DNA from: Candidatus Ferrigenium altingense
Lineage (GTDB): Bacteria; Pseudomonadota; Gammaproteobacteria; Burkholderiales; Gallionellaceae
Direction: 5' to 3'
Length of the DNA stretch: 64,000 nt
Assembly: GCA_020621985.1 (NCBI GenBank)
Contig: JAHRYS010000005.1
Location: 1 to 64,000 of the forward strand
The notes below the pieces were generated by a model. The model ran no database searches. It saw nothing but the letters and a program-made list of their open reading frames with translations, and was not told the origin of the DNA. This document shows, piece after piece, positions 1 to 7,822 of this stretch (position 1 is its first letter; each line of letters starts with the position of its first letter). The position numbers were made by a program, and so were the translations under genes.

Positions 1-52
1 TGTTTTGGTTCACGGCACGATGCGGGTATGAATAGACTTTTTCTACAGCTTC

Positions 53-59
53 GTTAGAG
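53..59 (+). other. Leftmost integron core site (attI or truncated attC)
   Basis: GTTAGAG at 53-59 is the recombination core that precedes cassette 1. In the 52 bases to its left I see neither a CTCTAAC partner nor a palindrome like those of the other attC sites. It is therefore either the attI site, with the integrase just outside the window, or the right end of a longer attC. The AGAGG of this core also lies at ribosome-binding-site distance from the TTG start of the first cassette gene. Confidence 0.55.
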
Positions 60-67
60 GTTAATAA

Positions 68-403
68 TTGCGCGAGCTCTTTAATCATTTGGATTGGGGT
101 GCTATAGCGATGGCACTTGTATTTGCTTACGCGGCACCAATATTGCTGGCATGCGTCACACCGCCGACTCTCTGGACTTTTGCATTCTGGCTAGCCTCTC
201 CGATTGCCGCTGGCTACTTGGTAGCTCATTTTGCGCGGGAGATACCACTATTTCATGGCTTGGTTGTTGGGGTAGTCAGCATACTTTTCGTTTCATTGAT
301 ATCTTCACCATACCCTTTTGCTTTTTGGTTGTTTTGGTTCCCTGTAACTGTGTTCTGCTCAATATATGGAGCTCGGCTATGGAAAAGACGGCAACGTTCA
401 TAA
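68..403 (+). CDS. Cassette 1: small integral membrane protein, unknown function
   Basis: A 111-residue protein made almost entirely of hydrophobic segments (roughly residues 13-32, 34-54, 62-80 and 84-102) with a basic tail ending in KRRQRS, so probably four membrane helices with the C terminus in the cytoplasm. I do not recognise a family. The TTG start at 68 has AGAGG seven bases upstream, inside the integron core; ATG at 110 is the alternative. The stop overlaps the beginning of the attC site by one or two bases, as usual for cassette genes. GC content is clearly lower than in the housekeeping genes that follow. Confidence 0.65.
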   Translation: MRELFNHLDWGAIAMALVFAYAAPILLACVTPPTLWTFAFWLASPIAAGYLVAHFAREIPLFHGLVVGVVSILFVSLISSPYPFAFWLFWFPVTVFCSIYGARLWKRRQRS

Positions 404-404
404 C

Positions 405-464
405 CTCTAACCCTGCGCTCAACCCAGACCGCGCGAAGCGCGGCTGGTTAGCTTTACGTTAGAG
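405..464 (+). other. attC site of cassette 1
   Basis: Left core CTCTAAC (405-411) and right core GTTAGAG (458-464) bracket an imperfect palindrome whose inner arms are CCGCGC and GCGCGG around a GAA loop. TTTAC precedes the right core, as in many attC sites. Length is 60 bp, at the short end of the attC range. Confidence 0.88.
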
Positions 465-477
465 GTTACTGACGAGC

Positions 478-978
478 ATGAGTAACGAACTCATTTTCTA
501 TACCCAGTTAGCTTCGATCCTCACGTTTGTGGGTACAGTCTTCGCGCTCTACAAATTGCTCGTATCACAGAAGGATGCAACGATAGAGGCACTACGTGAG
601 CGCATCGCTACCCAACAAGACCGCATGACTTTTGAAAACCCAGATGCCCTAAATGAGCGTCTTTCCAAACGCATTTCACTTCTCACTGACGAGTTAACCC
701 GATTGGGTGCCGATAAGGAAACCAATGCGGAAGTGATAAAGGCCAAAGAGGAGGAACTCACCGGAGCCAAAGAGATGTATGAACGTTTACAGAAGCTCAT
801 CATGCACACTTCCGGCATGTCCATTTCGTATTTCTGCCCAATATGCGAAGAGCCAACGCTCGAATGTTCAGAGGCCAAGCAAATATTTTCTCCAGAGAAA
901 TCTGAGTATTTCCGTGTTTCGTATCGCTGCGGCTACTCAGAAGTAAATGGGAAGAAAGCATCAGAATGTTGCACGTAA
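478..978 (+). CDS. Cassette 2: membrane-anchored coiled-coil protein with cysteine-rich tail
   Basis: A 166-residue protein. Residues about 8-28 form one membrane segment, residues about 33-112 are a charged heptad-rich helix predicted to be a coiled coil, and the C-terminal 50 residues carry CPIC, a later C, then RCG and CC, which looks like a small zinc-binding ribbon. The topology suggests an inner-membrane anchor with a cytoplasmic coiled coil and metal site. No function is recognised. The ATG lies 14 bases after the integron core and the stop abuts the next attC, so the frame fills the cassette. Its low GC content fits an acquired gene. Confidence 0.7.
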   Translation: MSNELIFYTQLASILTFVGTVFALYKLLVSQKDATIEALRERIATQQDRMTFENPDALNERLSKRISLLTDELTRLGADKETNAEVIKAKEEELTGAKEMYERLQKLIMHTSGMSISYFCPICEEPTLECSEAKQIFSPEKSEYFRVSYRCGYSEVNGKKASECCT

Positions 979-979
979 C

Positions 980-1042
980 CTCTAACCCGGCAGTCAAGAG
1001 GGACTGCGCAAAAGCGCGCAGCCCCTTACTTTTACGTTGGGC
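980..1042 (+). other. attC site of cassette 2
   Basis: Left core CTCTAAC (980-986), right core GTTGGGC (1036-1042). The inner arms GGGACTGCGC and GCGCGCAGCCCC fold around an AAAA loop. The right core differs from the left one because it belongs to the next cassette. The inner sequence is nearly identical to the attC at 2385-2447. Confidence 0.9.
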
Positions 1043-1048
1043 ATCGTG

Positions 1049-2383
1049 ATGCTAAGAGTCTTCTCAATTGCATCGCTAGCTACATTTTTTGTGGTCAGTA
1101 CAGCGTACGCCAGCCAGTCCGGTTTGTCGGAAGGTGAATCATGTAATAGCGATCAGCCGCCGGACTACTACTTTGTGCCAGAGGAAAAATTTGCAAAGAA
1201 ACCTTTTCTTATTAAGACGCAACGACCCGGCCAAGTGATAGAAGATCGATATTCTTCTAACCTTGCTCTTTTTGATCTCAGACCGATAAATACAAAGGTT
1301 GCTGTTCCTCGCAACTATCTGCAGTCAATTCATCGAAACTGTGCACGCATAGCACACCAATATTGGGATTTAGTCTTTCTTGAAGCGCTATGGCCAGAGT
1401 TTTCTCCACGCACATTGAAAAACGAAGCGCTGTTTGCCGAAGGTGCATCGCTTGATCTCATAAAGGTTCGTGTTGGATCACTTTCACATGAAGCAGCGCA
1501 CGTTAAATTACAGGATGAAATCAAGGAAGGAAAATTGGTCGAAACAGCAAATCATCCTTCACTTGGCTTAAAAGAGTATCGCGATCCGAAACGCAAAGAG
1601 CCAGTATTCCCCTCTTTTTATATTGCGGATTCTGACCGTATTCTTACGCCCAACGGAAACCCGTTTGTGATTGGTTGTTATAGCAACTGGTGGGAAAAGG
1701 TTGAAGATGCAGTCTTGTGCGAAGTAACATTCATTCTTCCTCATACACTATGGAACAAGGAGCGACAAAGTCTGTTTGGCGGTGTTCAGGGCCTAGGAAT
1801 CAACTACTGGTTTTACAAGAAAAACCTCGCTAGTTGGAAACTGATCCACCAGAAAATACTTCGCATCGTGGACGATATGCTTTTGGATATTCAAATTCCG
1901 CCTTCAAGCAAATCGCTCAATCCTGACGCGACACACAACGCTGTTCTGGCAGAACCAACCACTACCCTAGATTCTAAAACTTATCATGTCGCACTTTCGA
2001 TGATTAAGACGTTACATCTTGGAAATAATTTGGAAACCATGAGTTATCGCGTTGCGTCAGCAAGCCAAACTTATCTCATGGTTGTTAAAAAGGTCGGCGA
2101 CTCAACTGCGCAATCTCTTACTAAAGACGAGCTGAAGCGATTACAACCAAAGCACCAAGAACAATGGGATGCAAACCTTGCTCGCTCCTATGCAGAATTT
2201 TTTGATTCTAACGAGTTGCAATCCATCGCTAGCGAAAAGAAATCATCAAAATATATCGGTAAATTTTCTTCAATGCAAAATGAGGTTGGAAGAAGTATGC
2301 AGGCAAAATCAACAAAGCTTTTAACTGATTTTGTATCTGAGGCTATGTTTAATGTCTTCAAAAATGCAAATGGATTGAAATGA
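1049..2383 (+). CDS. Cassette 3: large secreted protein with DUF2059-like C terminus
   Basis: A 444-residue protein starting MLRVFSIASL with a signal peptide that probably ends after AYA (about residue 22), so it is periplasmic or secreted. The first 270 residues are unrecognised and contain scattered cysteines (near residues 32, 93, 205 and 220) that could form disulfides. Residues about 300-440 have the pattern of the DUF2059 family, including a YAEFFDSNEL stretch where that family has a similar acidic motif. GTG at 1046 is a possible alternative start. At 1.3 kb it is long for an integron cassette gene. Low GC and frequent AAA and ATT codons set it apart from metK next door. Confidence 0.7.
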   Translation: MLRVFSIASLATFFVVSTAYASQSGLSEGESCNSDQPPDYYFVPEEKFAKKPFLIKTQRPGQVIEDRYSSNLALFDLRPINTKVAVPRNYLQSIHRNCARIAHQYWDLVFLEALWPEFSPRTLKNEALFAEGASLDLIKVRVGSLSHEAAHVKLQDEIKEGKLVETANHPSLGLKEYRDPKRKEPVFPSFYIADSDRILTPNGNPFVIGCYSNWWEKVEDAVLCEVTFILPHTLWNKERQSLFGGVQGLGINYWFYKKNLASWKLIHQKILRIVDDMLLDIQIPPSSKSLNPDATHNAVLAEPTTTLDSKTYHVALSMIKTLHLGNNLETMSYRVASASQTYLMVVKKVGDSTAQSLTKDELKRLQPKHQEQWDANLARSYAEFFDSNELQSIASEKKSSKYIGKFSSMQNEVGRSMQAKSTKLLTDFVSEAMFNVFKNANGLK

Positions 2384-2384
2384 A

Positions 2385-2447
2385 GCCCAACCCTGCGTTC
2401 GAGAGGGACTGCGCAAAAGCGCGCAGCCCCTCAACTTTACGTTGACG
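2385..2447 (+). other. attC site of cassette 3, last of the array
   Basis: Left core GCCCAAC (2385-2391) and right core GTTGACG (2441-2447). Inner arms GGGACTGCGC and GCGCGCAGCCCC around AAAA are shared with the preceding attC. No CGTCAAC partner occurs downstream, so this is where the array stops and chromosomal sequence begins. Confidence 0.85.
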
Positions 2448-2601
2448 GTCTGCTTTTTAAAATCGCGACTGACTGCAATGTGTCGAAAACTGCCCGTCAC
2501 CTTCGCTAACTGCCTGCCTGAAAGCAGATGTTCAAGGCAATGAAATGGCAGATTCCCAGTGCCCGGATTTATCTTTGGGCGCGCCAATAAAAATTTGAAC
2601 A

Positions 2602-2634
2602 AAAACAAACGGCGCCTGAGGCGCCGTTTGTTTT
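2602..2634 (-). terminator. Intrinsic terminator of metK
   Basis: A perfect 15 bp inverted repeat (2602-2616 and 2620-2634) with a three-base loop lies 20 bp after the metK stop. Read on the minus strand the stem ends in TTTTTGTT. The + strand copy also ends in TTTT, so it may stop transcription leaving the cassette array too. Confidence 0.9.
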
Positions 2635-2654
2635 ACAGCCGATGTTGCGCAGAA

Positions 2655-3818
2655 TTACAAGCCTGCGTCTGCTTTCAATGCAGCGGCCTTGTCGGTTGCT
2701 TCCCAGGTGAAGCCCGGCTCTTCGCGGCCGAAGTGGCCGTAGGCAGCGGTGTTCTGGTAGATCGGACGCAGCAGGTCGAGCATTTGCACGATGCCTTTCG
2801 GGCGCAGGTCGAAATGTTTCTTGACCAGTTCCGCGATCTTCTCGTCGGAGACTTTGCCGGTGCCGTAGGTGGTGACCCAGACGCTGGTGGGTTGCGCCAC
2901 GCCGATCGCGTAGGAAATCTGGATCAGGCATTTGCTGGCGAGGCCGGCGGCCACGATGTTCTTCGCGACGTAACGTCCGGCGTAAGCGGCCGAGCGGTCT
3001 ACCTTGGAGGGGTCCTTGCCGGAGAACGCGCCGCCGCCGTGCGGAGCTGCGCCGCCGTAGGTGTCGACGATGATCTTGCGCCCGGTCAGGCCGCAGTCGC
3101 CCTGCGGGCCGCCGACGACGAAACGGCCGGTCGGGTTGACCAGGTATTTGACGTTGCCCTTGACCAGTTCCTTCGGCAGGATCGGCTTGATGATTTCCTC
3201 GATGACGGCTTCACGGATTTGCTCCAGCGTCATTTCCGGCGCGTGCTGGGTGGACAGCACGACGGTGTCGATCGAGTGCGGCTTGCCATCCACATAGCGG
3301 ACGGTGACCTGCGATTTTGCGTCCGGGCGCAGCCAGTTCAGGCGGCCGTCGCGGCGCAGTTGCGCCTGGCGTTCGACCGCGCGGTGCGCGAGGTAGATCG
3401 GCAGCGGCATCAGGGTATCGGTTTCGTCGCAGGCATAGCCGAACATCAGCCCCTGGTCGCCGGCGCCCTGATCCAGCGTGTCGTCATAAGCCTTGTTCAC
3501 GCCCTGCGCGATATCCGGGCTCTGTTTGTCGTAAGCCACCAGCACCGCACAGCCCTTGTAGTCGATGCCGTATTCGGTGTTGTCGTAGCCGATGCGCTTG
3601 ATCGTATCGCGCGCGACCTGGATGTAATCGACATTGGCGCTGGTGGTGATCTCGCCGGCCAGCACGACGAGGCCGGTGTTGCACAGCGTTTCGGCGGCGA
3701 TGCGCGAATGCTTGTCCTGCGCTAGAATGGCGTCGACGATGGCATCGGAAATTTGATCCGCCACCTTGTCAGGATGGCCTTCGGATACGGACTCGGACGT
3801 AAACAAATATTCGCTCAT
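2655..3818 (-). CDS. metK: S-adenosylmethionine synthetase
   Basis: Makes S-adenosylmethionine from methionine and ATP in the cytosol, releasing phosphate and pyrophosphate. The 387-residue protein has full family length. It shows the N-terminal [10 protein letters not shown] motif with the catalytic His, the substrate-loop sequence DQGLMFGYA, and the phosphate-binding [16 protein letters not shown] motif. The ATG at 3818 is preceded by GGAGAA and gives the usual [10 protein letters not shown] start; an upstream in-frame codon would add six residues without support. It is transcribed alone, away from the acyltransferase genes and toward the integron array, and closed by a strong terminator. 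Confidence 0.97.
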   Translation of the reverse strand: MSEYLFTSESVSEGHPDKVADQISDAIVDAILAQDKHSRIAAETLCNTGLVVLAGEITTSANVDYIQVARDTIKRIGYDNTEYGIDYKGCAVLVAYDKQSPDIAQGVNKAYDDTLDQGAGDQGLMFGYACDETDTLMPLPIYLAHRAVERQAQLRRDGRLNWLRPDAKSQVTVRYVDGKPHSIDTVVLSTQHAPEMTLEQIREAVIEEIIKPILPKELVKGNVKYLVNPTGRFVVGGPQGDCGLTGRKIIVDTYGGAAPHGGGAFSGKDPSKVDRSAAYAGRYVAKNIVAAGLASKCLIQISYAIGVAQPTSVWVTTYGTGKVSDEKIAELVKKHFDLRPKGIVQMLDLLRPIYQNTAAYGHFGREEPGFTWEATDKAAALKADAGL

Positions 3819-3880
3819 GGTTCTCCGTTCAATCACTATAAAAATTAATTAGGGCGCGCATTATAGCAAACCGGATTCAC

Positions 3881-4759
3881 ATGTTCGCCTTCCTCTTCAA
3901 AACCCTGTTTCGCCTGTTTGCGCTGCTGCCGCTGGGCATGTTGCACAGCCTCGGCGCATTGCTCGGGCGGCTGACCTATGCGGCCTCCGCGCAGTATGCC
4001 GCGCGCACAAGGGAGAACTTGCGTCTGGCCGGAATGGCAGCCGGTGAAGTCGAATACCGCAGCGTGCTGTCCGCCACCATCGCCGAAGCGGGCAAGGGCA
4101 TTACGGAGCTGGCGTGGGTCTGGGGGCGGCCTTATGACGAAGTGGTCGGCAAGGTGCGCGAATGCGTCGGGCTGGAACATATCATCGCGGCGCAGGCGCG
4201 CGGCAAGGGCATCATCTTCCTGACGCCGCATCTGGGCTGCTTCGAAATCTCCGCTTTGTATGCCGCACGGCGCGTGCCGATCACCGTACTGTACCGCCCG
4301 CCCAAGCTCGGCTGGCTGGAGGGCGTGATGCGCGGCGGCCGCGAGCGCGGCCAGGCGAAACTGGCGAAGGCCGATGTCGGCGGCGTGCGCCTGCTGTACA
4401 AGGCGCTCAAGCGCGGCGAAGCGGTCGGGCTGCTGCCCGACCAGGTGCCGAGCCGGGGCGAAGGCGAATGGGCGGATTTTTTCGGCCGTCCCGCCTACAC
4501 CATGACTCTGGCCGGACGCCTCGCGGAAAGCAGCGATGCGACGGTGCTGATCGCCTATTCGGAGCGCCTGCCGCACGGAGAAGGCTACGTGATCCACGTC
4601 GAGCCGCTGCTGCTGGATTTTTCCACACCCGTGCCGCAGCAGGTCAATGCGGCGCTGGAACGGACGATACGCGCCTGTCCGGCGCAATACCTGTGGAGCT
4701 ACAACCGCTATAAAATCCCACGCGACGTGCAGCCGCCTGTGGCGAGGAGCGAGGATTGA
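3881..4759 (+). CDS. lpxL: Lipid A biosynthesis lauroyl acyltransferase (LpxL/HtrB family)
   Basis: Transfers a secondary acyl chain to Kdo-lipid A at the inner face of the cytoplasmic membrane. The 292-residue protein has an N-terminal hydrophobic anchor and the family's catalytic H-x4-E motif in TPHLGCFE (near residue 117), followed by LLPDQVPSRGEG, the conserved second block. A second member of the same family follows 14 bp downstream, so the two probably form an operon and add the two secondary chains. Which chain each adds cannot be read from the sequence. Confidence 0.88.
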   Translation: MFAFLFKTLFRLFALLPLGMLHSLGALLGRLTYAASAQYAARTRENLRLAGMAAGEVEYRSVLSATIAEAGKGITELAWVWGRPYDEVVGKVRECVGLEHIIAAQARGKGIIFLTPHLGCFEISALYAARRVPITVLYRPPKLGWLEGVMRGGRERGQAKLAKADVGGVRLLYKALKRGEAVGLLPDQVPSRGEGEWADFFGRPAYTMTLAGRLAESSDATVLIAYSERLPHGEGYVIHVEPLLLDFSTPVPQQVNAALERTIRACPAQYLWSYNRYKIPRDVQPPVARSED

Positions 4760-4772
4760 GGATATTTACGAA

Positions 4773-5642
4773 GTGACAAGACTGGGTATTTTTTTGATGT
4801 GGCTGCTGCATTTCCTGCCGTTGCCGCTGCTGGCAAAAATGGGCAATGCGCTGGGCATGCTGCTGTACTGGTTCGCGGCCGAGCGGCGTCTTGTCGCGGC
4901 GACCAACTTGCGGCTGTGCTTCCCCGAACTGTCCGAGGCCGAGCGCAAAGTGCTGGTAAGGAAAAATTTTCAGGCTTTCGCGCGCAGCCTTCTGGAGCGC
5001 GGCATCCTGTGGTGGGGCGCGGCATCCCGCATCCAGGGTTACATCCGCGTGGAGGGGCTGGAGCACTACACGGCGGCGCAGGCGCGCGGGCCGGTGATCC
5101 TGCTCGCGCCGCATTTCGTCGCGCTGGATGTCGGCGGTTCCTGGATGATCCAGCATGTCGACCTGGTCAGCGTGTATTCCAGCCAGAAGAATCCGCTGTT
5201 CCACGAGCTGCTGTTGCGCGGGCGTTCGCGTTTCGGCGAGCAGAAACTGTATGCGCGCCAGCAGGGCTTGCGCCCGGTCATCAAGGCGATGCGCGCGCGG
5301 CGCCCGTTCTATTACCTGCCGGATCAGGATCTCGCGACCAAGGACGGCGTGTTCGTGCCGTTCTTCGGCGTGCTCGCCGCGACGCTGACCACCGTGCCGC
5401 GCCTGGCCGGAATGACCGGCGCGCAGGTGGTGCCCTGCATCAGCAAGCTGCTGCCCGGCGGAAAAGGTTATGAGGTACGCTTCTATCCGGCCTGGGAGAA
5501 TTACCCGACCGGCGATGTGGTCGCCGATACGCGCCGCATGAACGAATTCATCGAGCAGCGCGTGCGCGAAATGCCGGAGCAATATTTCTGGCTGCACAAG
5601 AGGTTCAAGACGCGCCCGGAAGGCGAAGAAAGATTTTACTGA
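4773..5642 (+). CDS. Lipid A biosynthesis acyltransferase, second copy (LpxL/LpxM family)
   Basis: A 289-residue paralogue of the preceding gene, with an N-terminal membrane helix (FLMWLLHFLPLPLLAKMG), the catalytic motif in APHFVALD (H-x4-D rather than H-x4-E) and the YYLPDQDL block. It probably adds the other secondary fatty acid to lipid A. The GTG at 4773 follows GAGGATAT at good spacing and gives normal family length; the open frame continues upstream only because it overlaps the end of the first gene. The differing acid in the two HX4D/E motifs argues for two separately inherited enzymes rather than a recent duplication. Confidence 0.87.
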   Translation: MTRLGIFLMWLLHFLPLPLLAKMGNALGMLLYWFAAERRLVAATNLRLCFPELSEAERKVLVRKNFQAFARSLLERGILWWGAASRIQGYIRVEGLEHYTAAQARGPVILLAPHFVALDVGGSWMIQHVDLVSVYSSQKNPLFHELLLRGRSRFGEQKLYARQQGLRPVIKAMRARRPFYYLPDQDLATKDGVFVPFFGVLAATLTTVPRLAGMTGAQVVPCISKLLPGGKGYEVRFYPAWENYPTGDVVADTRRMNEFIEQRVREMPEQYFWLHKRFKTRPEGEERFY

Positions 5643-5660
5643 AATAATTCATTGGCCCAC

Positions 5661-5737
5661 TGTAGGGGCGTATGGCAATACGCCCTTCGTGGTATACAAG
5701 AACTTGGGAGAAAGGCGTATTGCCATACGCCCCTACA
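5661..5737. repeat. Long inverted repeat, dispersed GTAGGGGCG-type element
   Basis: Arms of 24 bp at 5661-5684 and 5714-5737 are exact reverse complements, beginning TGTAGGGGCG and separated by 29 bp. It fills most of the space before ubiD. The GTAGGG(T/G)G start recurs at about 27199, 54909, 61655 and 62254, so this belongs to a dispersed palindromic family that may be mobile. Confidence 0.8.
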
Positions 5738-5757
5738 ATGATGGATGAACATTTGAA

Positions 5758-7236
5758 ATGAAATACCGCGACCTGCGCGATTTCATCGCACAACTGGAAA
5801 AAATCGGCGAGCTCAAGCGCGTGTCCGCACCGGTATCGCCGCATCTGGAGATGACCGAGATCTGCGACCGGGTGCTGCGCGCGCAAGGCCCGGCGGTGCT
5901 GTTCGAGAACCCGGCCAGACCGGATGGGACTGGATACAACATGCCGGTGCTGGCCAACCTGTTCGGCACCCCGTACCGCGTGGCATTGGGCATGGGCGAG
6001 GAGAGCACCCAGGCGCTGCGCGAAGTCGGCAAACTGCTCGCCTTCCTGAAAGAGCCGGAGCCGCCGAAGGGACTGAAGGATGCCTGGGAGAAATGGCCGG
6101 TGCTGAAGCAGGTGCTCACCATGTCGCCCAAGGTGGTTTCCTCCGCGCCCTGCCAGGAAGTCGTGTGGGAAGGCGCCGATGTGGATCTCGGCAAACTGCC
6201 GATCCAGCATTGCTGGCCGGGCGACATCGCACCGCTGATCACCTGGGGGCTGGTGGTCACACGCGGCCCGAACAAGCCGCGCCAGAATCTCGGCATCTAC
6301 CGCCAGCAGGTGATCGGCCCGAACCAGACCATCATGCGCTGGCTGGCGCATCGCGGCGGCGCGCTGGATTTCCGCGACCATTGCCAGAAAAATCCGGGGC
6401 AGCCGTTCCCGGTCGCGGTGGTGATCGGCGCCGACCCGGCGACCATCCTCGGTGCGGTCACACCGGTTCCCGATGCGTTGTCCGAATACCAGTTCGCCGG
6501 CCTGCTGCGCGGCAGCAAGACCGAGCTGGTGAAGTGCATCGGCAGCGATTTGCAAGTGCCCGCTTCCGCCGAGATCGTGCTGGAAGGCGTGATCCATCCC
6601 GGTGAAACCGCGCTGGAAGGTCCCTATGGCGACCACACCGGCTACTACAACGAGCAGGACAAATTTCCGGTGTTCACGATCGAGCGCATCACGATGCGCC
6701 GCAACCCGATCTACCATTCCACCTACACCGGCAAGCCGCCCGACGAACCGGCGATGCTCGGCGTCGCGCTGAACGAAGTGTTCGTGCCGCTGCTGCAGAA
6801 ACAGTTTCCCGAGATCATGGATTTCTATCTGCCACCGGAAGGGTGCAGCTACCGCATGGCGGTGGTCAGCATCAAGAAGCAATATGCGGGGCACGCCAAG
6901 CGCGTGATGTTCGGCATCTGGAGCTTCCTGCGCCAGTTCATGTACACCAAGTTCATCATCGTGGTGGACGACGACATCGACGTGCGCGACTGGAAAGAAG
7001 TCATCTGGGCGATCACCACACGCGTCGATCCGGCGCGCGACACGCTGCTGGTGGAGAACACGCCGATCGATTATCTGGATTTCGCCAGCCCGGTATCCGG
7101 CCTAGGCGGCAAGATGGGGCTGGACGCGACCAACAAGTGGCCGGGCGAAACGCAGCGCGAATGGGGCACGCCGATCGTGATGAGCGCCGAGGTTAAGGCA
7201 AAGGTGGATACGATGTGGGGTGAGCTGGGGCTGTAA
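5758..7236 (+). CDS. ubiD: UbiD-type 3-octaprenyl-4-hydroxybenzoate decarboxylase
   Basis: Decarboxylates the 4-hydroxybenzoate ring in ubiquinone synthesis, using the prenylated flavin cofactor supplied by UbiX. The 492-residue length and the start [14 protein letters not shown] are typical. Recognisable blocks are NLGIYRQQ and [10 protein letters not shown] in the cofactor region, and [11 protein letters not shown], which includes the acidic residues of the active-site E-R-E arrangement. No ubiX or other ubi gene is nearby, which is usual in this group. The start ATG has only a weak ribosome-binding site, just after the long inverted repeat. Confidence 0.95.
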   Translation: MKYRDLRDFIAQLEKIGELKRVSAPVSPHLEMTEICDRVLRAQGPAVLFENPARPDGTGYNMPVLANLFGTPYRVALGMGEESTQALREVGKLLAFLKEPEPPKGLKDAWEKWPVLKQVLTMSPKVVSSAPCQEVVWEGADVDLGKLPIQHCWPGDIAPLITWGLVVTRGPNKPRQNLGIYRQQVIGPNQTIMRWLAHRGGALDFRDHCQKNPGQPFPVAVVIGADPATILGAVTPVPDALSEYQFAGLLRGSKTELVKCIGSDLQVPASAEIVLEGVIHPGETALEGPYGDHTGYYNEQDKFPVFTIERITMRRNPIYHSTYTGKPPDEPAMLGVALNEVFVPLLQKQFPEIMDFYLPPEGCSYRMAVVSIKKQYAGHAKRVMFGIWSFLRQFMYTKFIIVVDDDIDVRDWKEVIWAITTRVDPARDTLLVENTPIDYLDFASPVSGLGGKMGLDATNKWPGETQREWGTPIVMSAEVKAKVDTMWGELGL

Positions 7237-7282
7237 CCGCTTCTAAGCCACAGTCGGCGAACCGGCTGCGGCATCGTGAAAA

Positions 7283-7699
7283 TCAGAACCTGACTTCCGC
7301 CGTCAGCGAGTAGAGGTTGCCGCCGGTATTCGGGCCGGCCAAATACCGGTTCCAGTCGAAACGGACGCCCATTTTCGGGATGCCTACCCCCGGTAAGCCC
7401 TCAAGCCGTCCGTGCAGCCCGTAGGTGACGGCGTTGCGCTGCATCATGGTTTCGTCGCCGGTGGTGAGGCGGGGAACGGATAGCTTGCCGTACAACGAAA
7501 AATTGCCGTTCAATTCCAGCAGGCTGAATGTGCTCAGCCGGTTGGCCTTTGCATTGATTCCGCCGCGCATGGCATTACTGAGCATGGTATTGCCGAGTTT
7601 GCCTGGCGCATCCGGTTCAGGGTAGACATAGTCATCGGCAGCAAAGGCAGGCATGGCGGAGATTGCATACAGCAGTGCGACTGCGGTGATCTTTTTCAT
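7283..7699 (-). CDS. Small secreted protein resembling part of an outer-membrane beta-barrel
   Basis: A 138-residue protein with a clear signal peptide (MKKITAVALLYAISAMPAFA, cleavage about residue 20). The mature part has alternating hydrophobic strands with GxxL and GxRFDW patterns and ends in EVRF, the C-terminal phenylalanine signature of outer-membrane barrels. It is too short for a full eight-strand OmpA-like barrel plus loops, so it may be a shortened relative or a four-strand oligomerising protein. AAAGGA precedes the ATG. It stands alone between ubiD and cca. Confidence 0.65.
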   Translation of the reverse strand: MKKITAVALLYAISAMPAFAADDYVYPEPDAPGKLGNTMLSNAMRGGINAKANRLSTFSLLELNGNFSLYGKLSVPRLTTGDETMMQRNAVTYGLHGRLEGLPGVGIPKMGVRFDWNRYLAGPNTGGNLYSLTAEVRF

Positions 7700-7822
7700 G
7701 GCCTATCCTTTGCTCAGAGAGTTGTTTGGAAAAGTGCCTGTTTCTGCCAGATACCATGCGCTATCCTAAACACTCAGCGCGGCCGGGGCAATAGGACAAT
7801 TCTTACCCCGAAGGAGCAGAGC

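Larger units (their letters stand above)
53..2447 (+). mobile_element. Integron gene-cassette array (3 cassettes)
   Basis: Three same-strand genes, each followed directly by a 60-63 bp imperfect palindrome with integron attC architecture. The decisive sign is the pairing of core sites. Cassette 1 (about 54-458) and cassette 2 (459-1036) begin with TTAGAG and end in an attC whose left core is CTCTAAC. Cassette 3 (1037-2441) begins with TTGGGC and its attC has left core GCCCAAC. In integrons the two cores of one circular cassette are complementary in just this way. No integrase gene is in the window; it should lie left of position 1. No cassette has a visible promoter of its own. The array ends about 200 bp before the 3' end of metK. 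Confidence 0.88.

Noticed and set aside
2559..3725. Long open frame on the + strand over metK, and many similar frames over ubiD, cca, slt, argH, mutS, trpE and ffh
   Set aside because: High GC at third codon positions keeps the opposite strand open. The sequences are Arg/Ala/His-rich with no motifs, while the other strand codes a clear enzyme.
7283..7699. Fragment of a larger porin pseudogene
   Set aside because: It has its own signal peptide, ribosome-binding site and barrel-type C-terminal Phe, and no porin-like sequence continues on either side.
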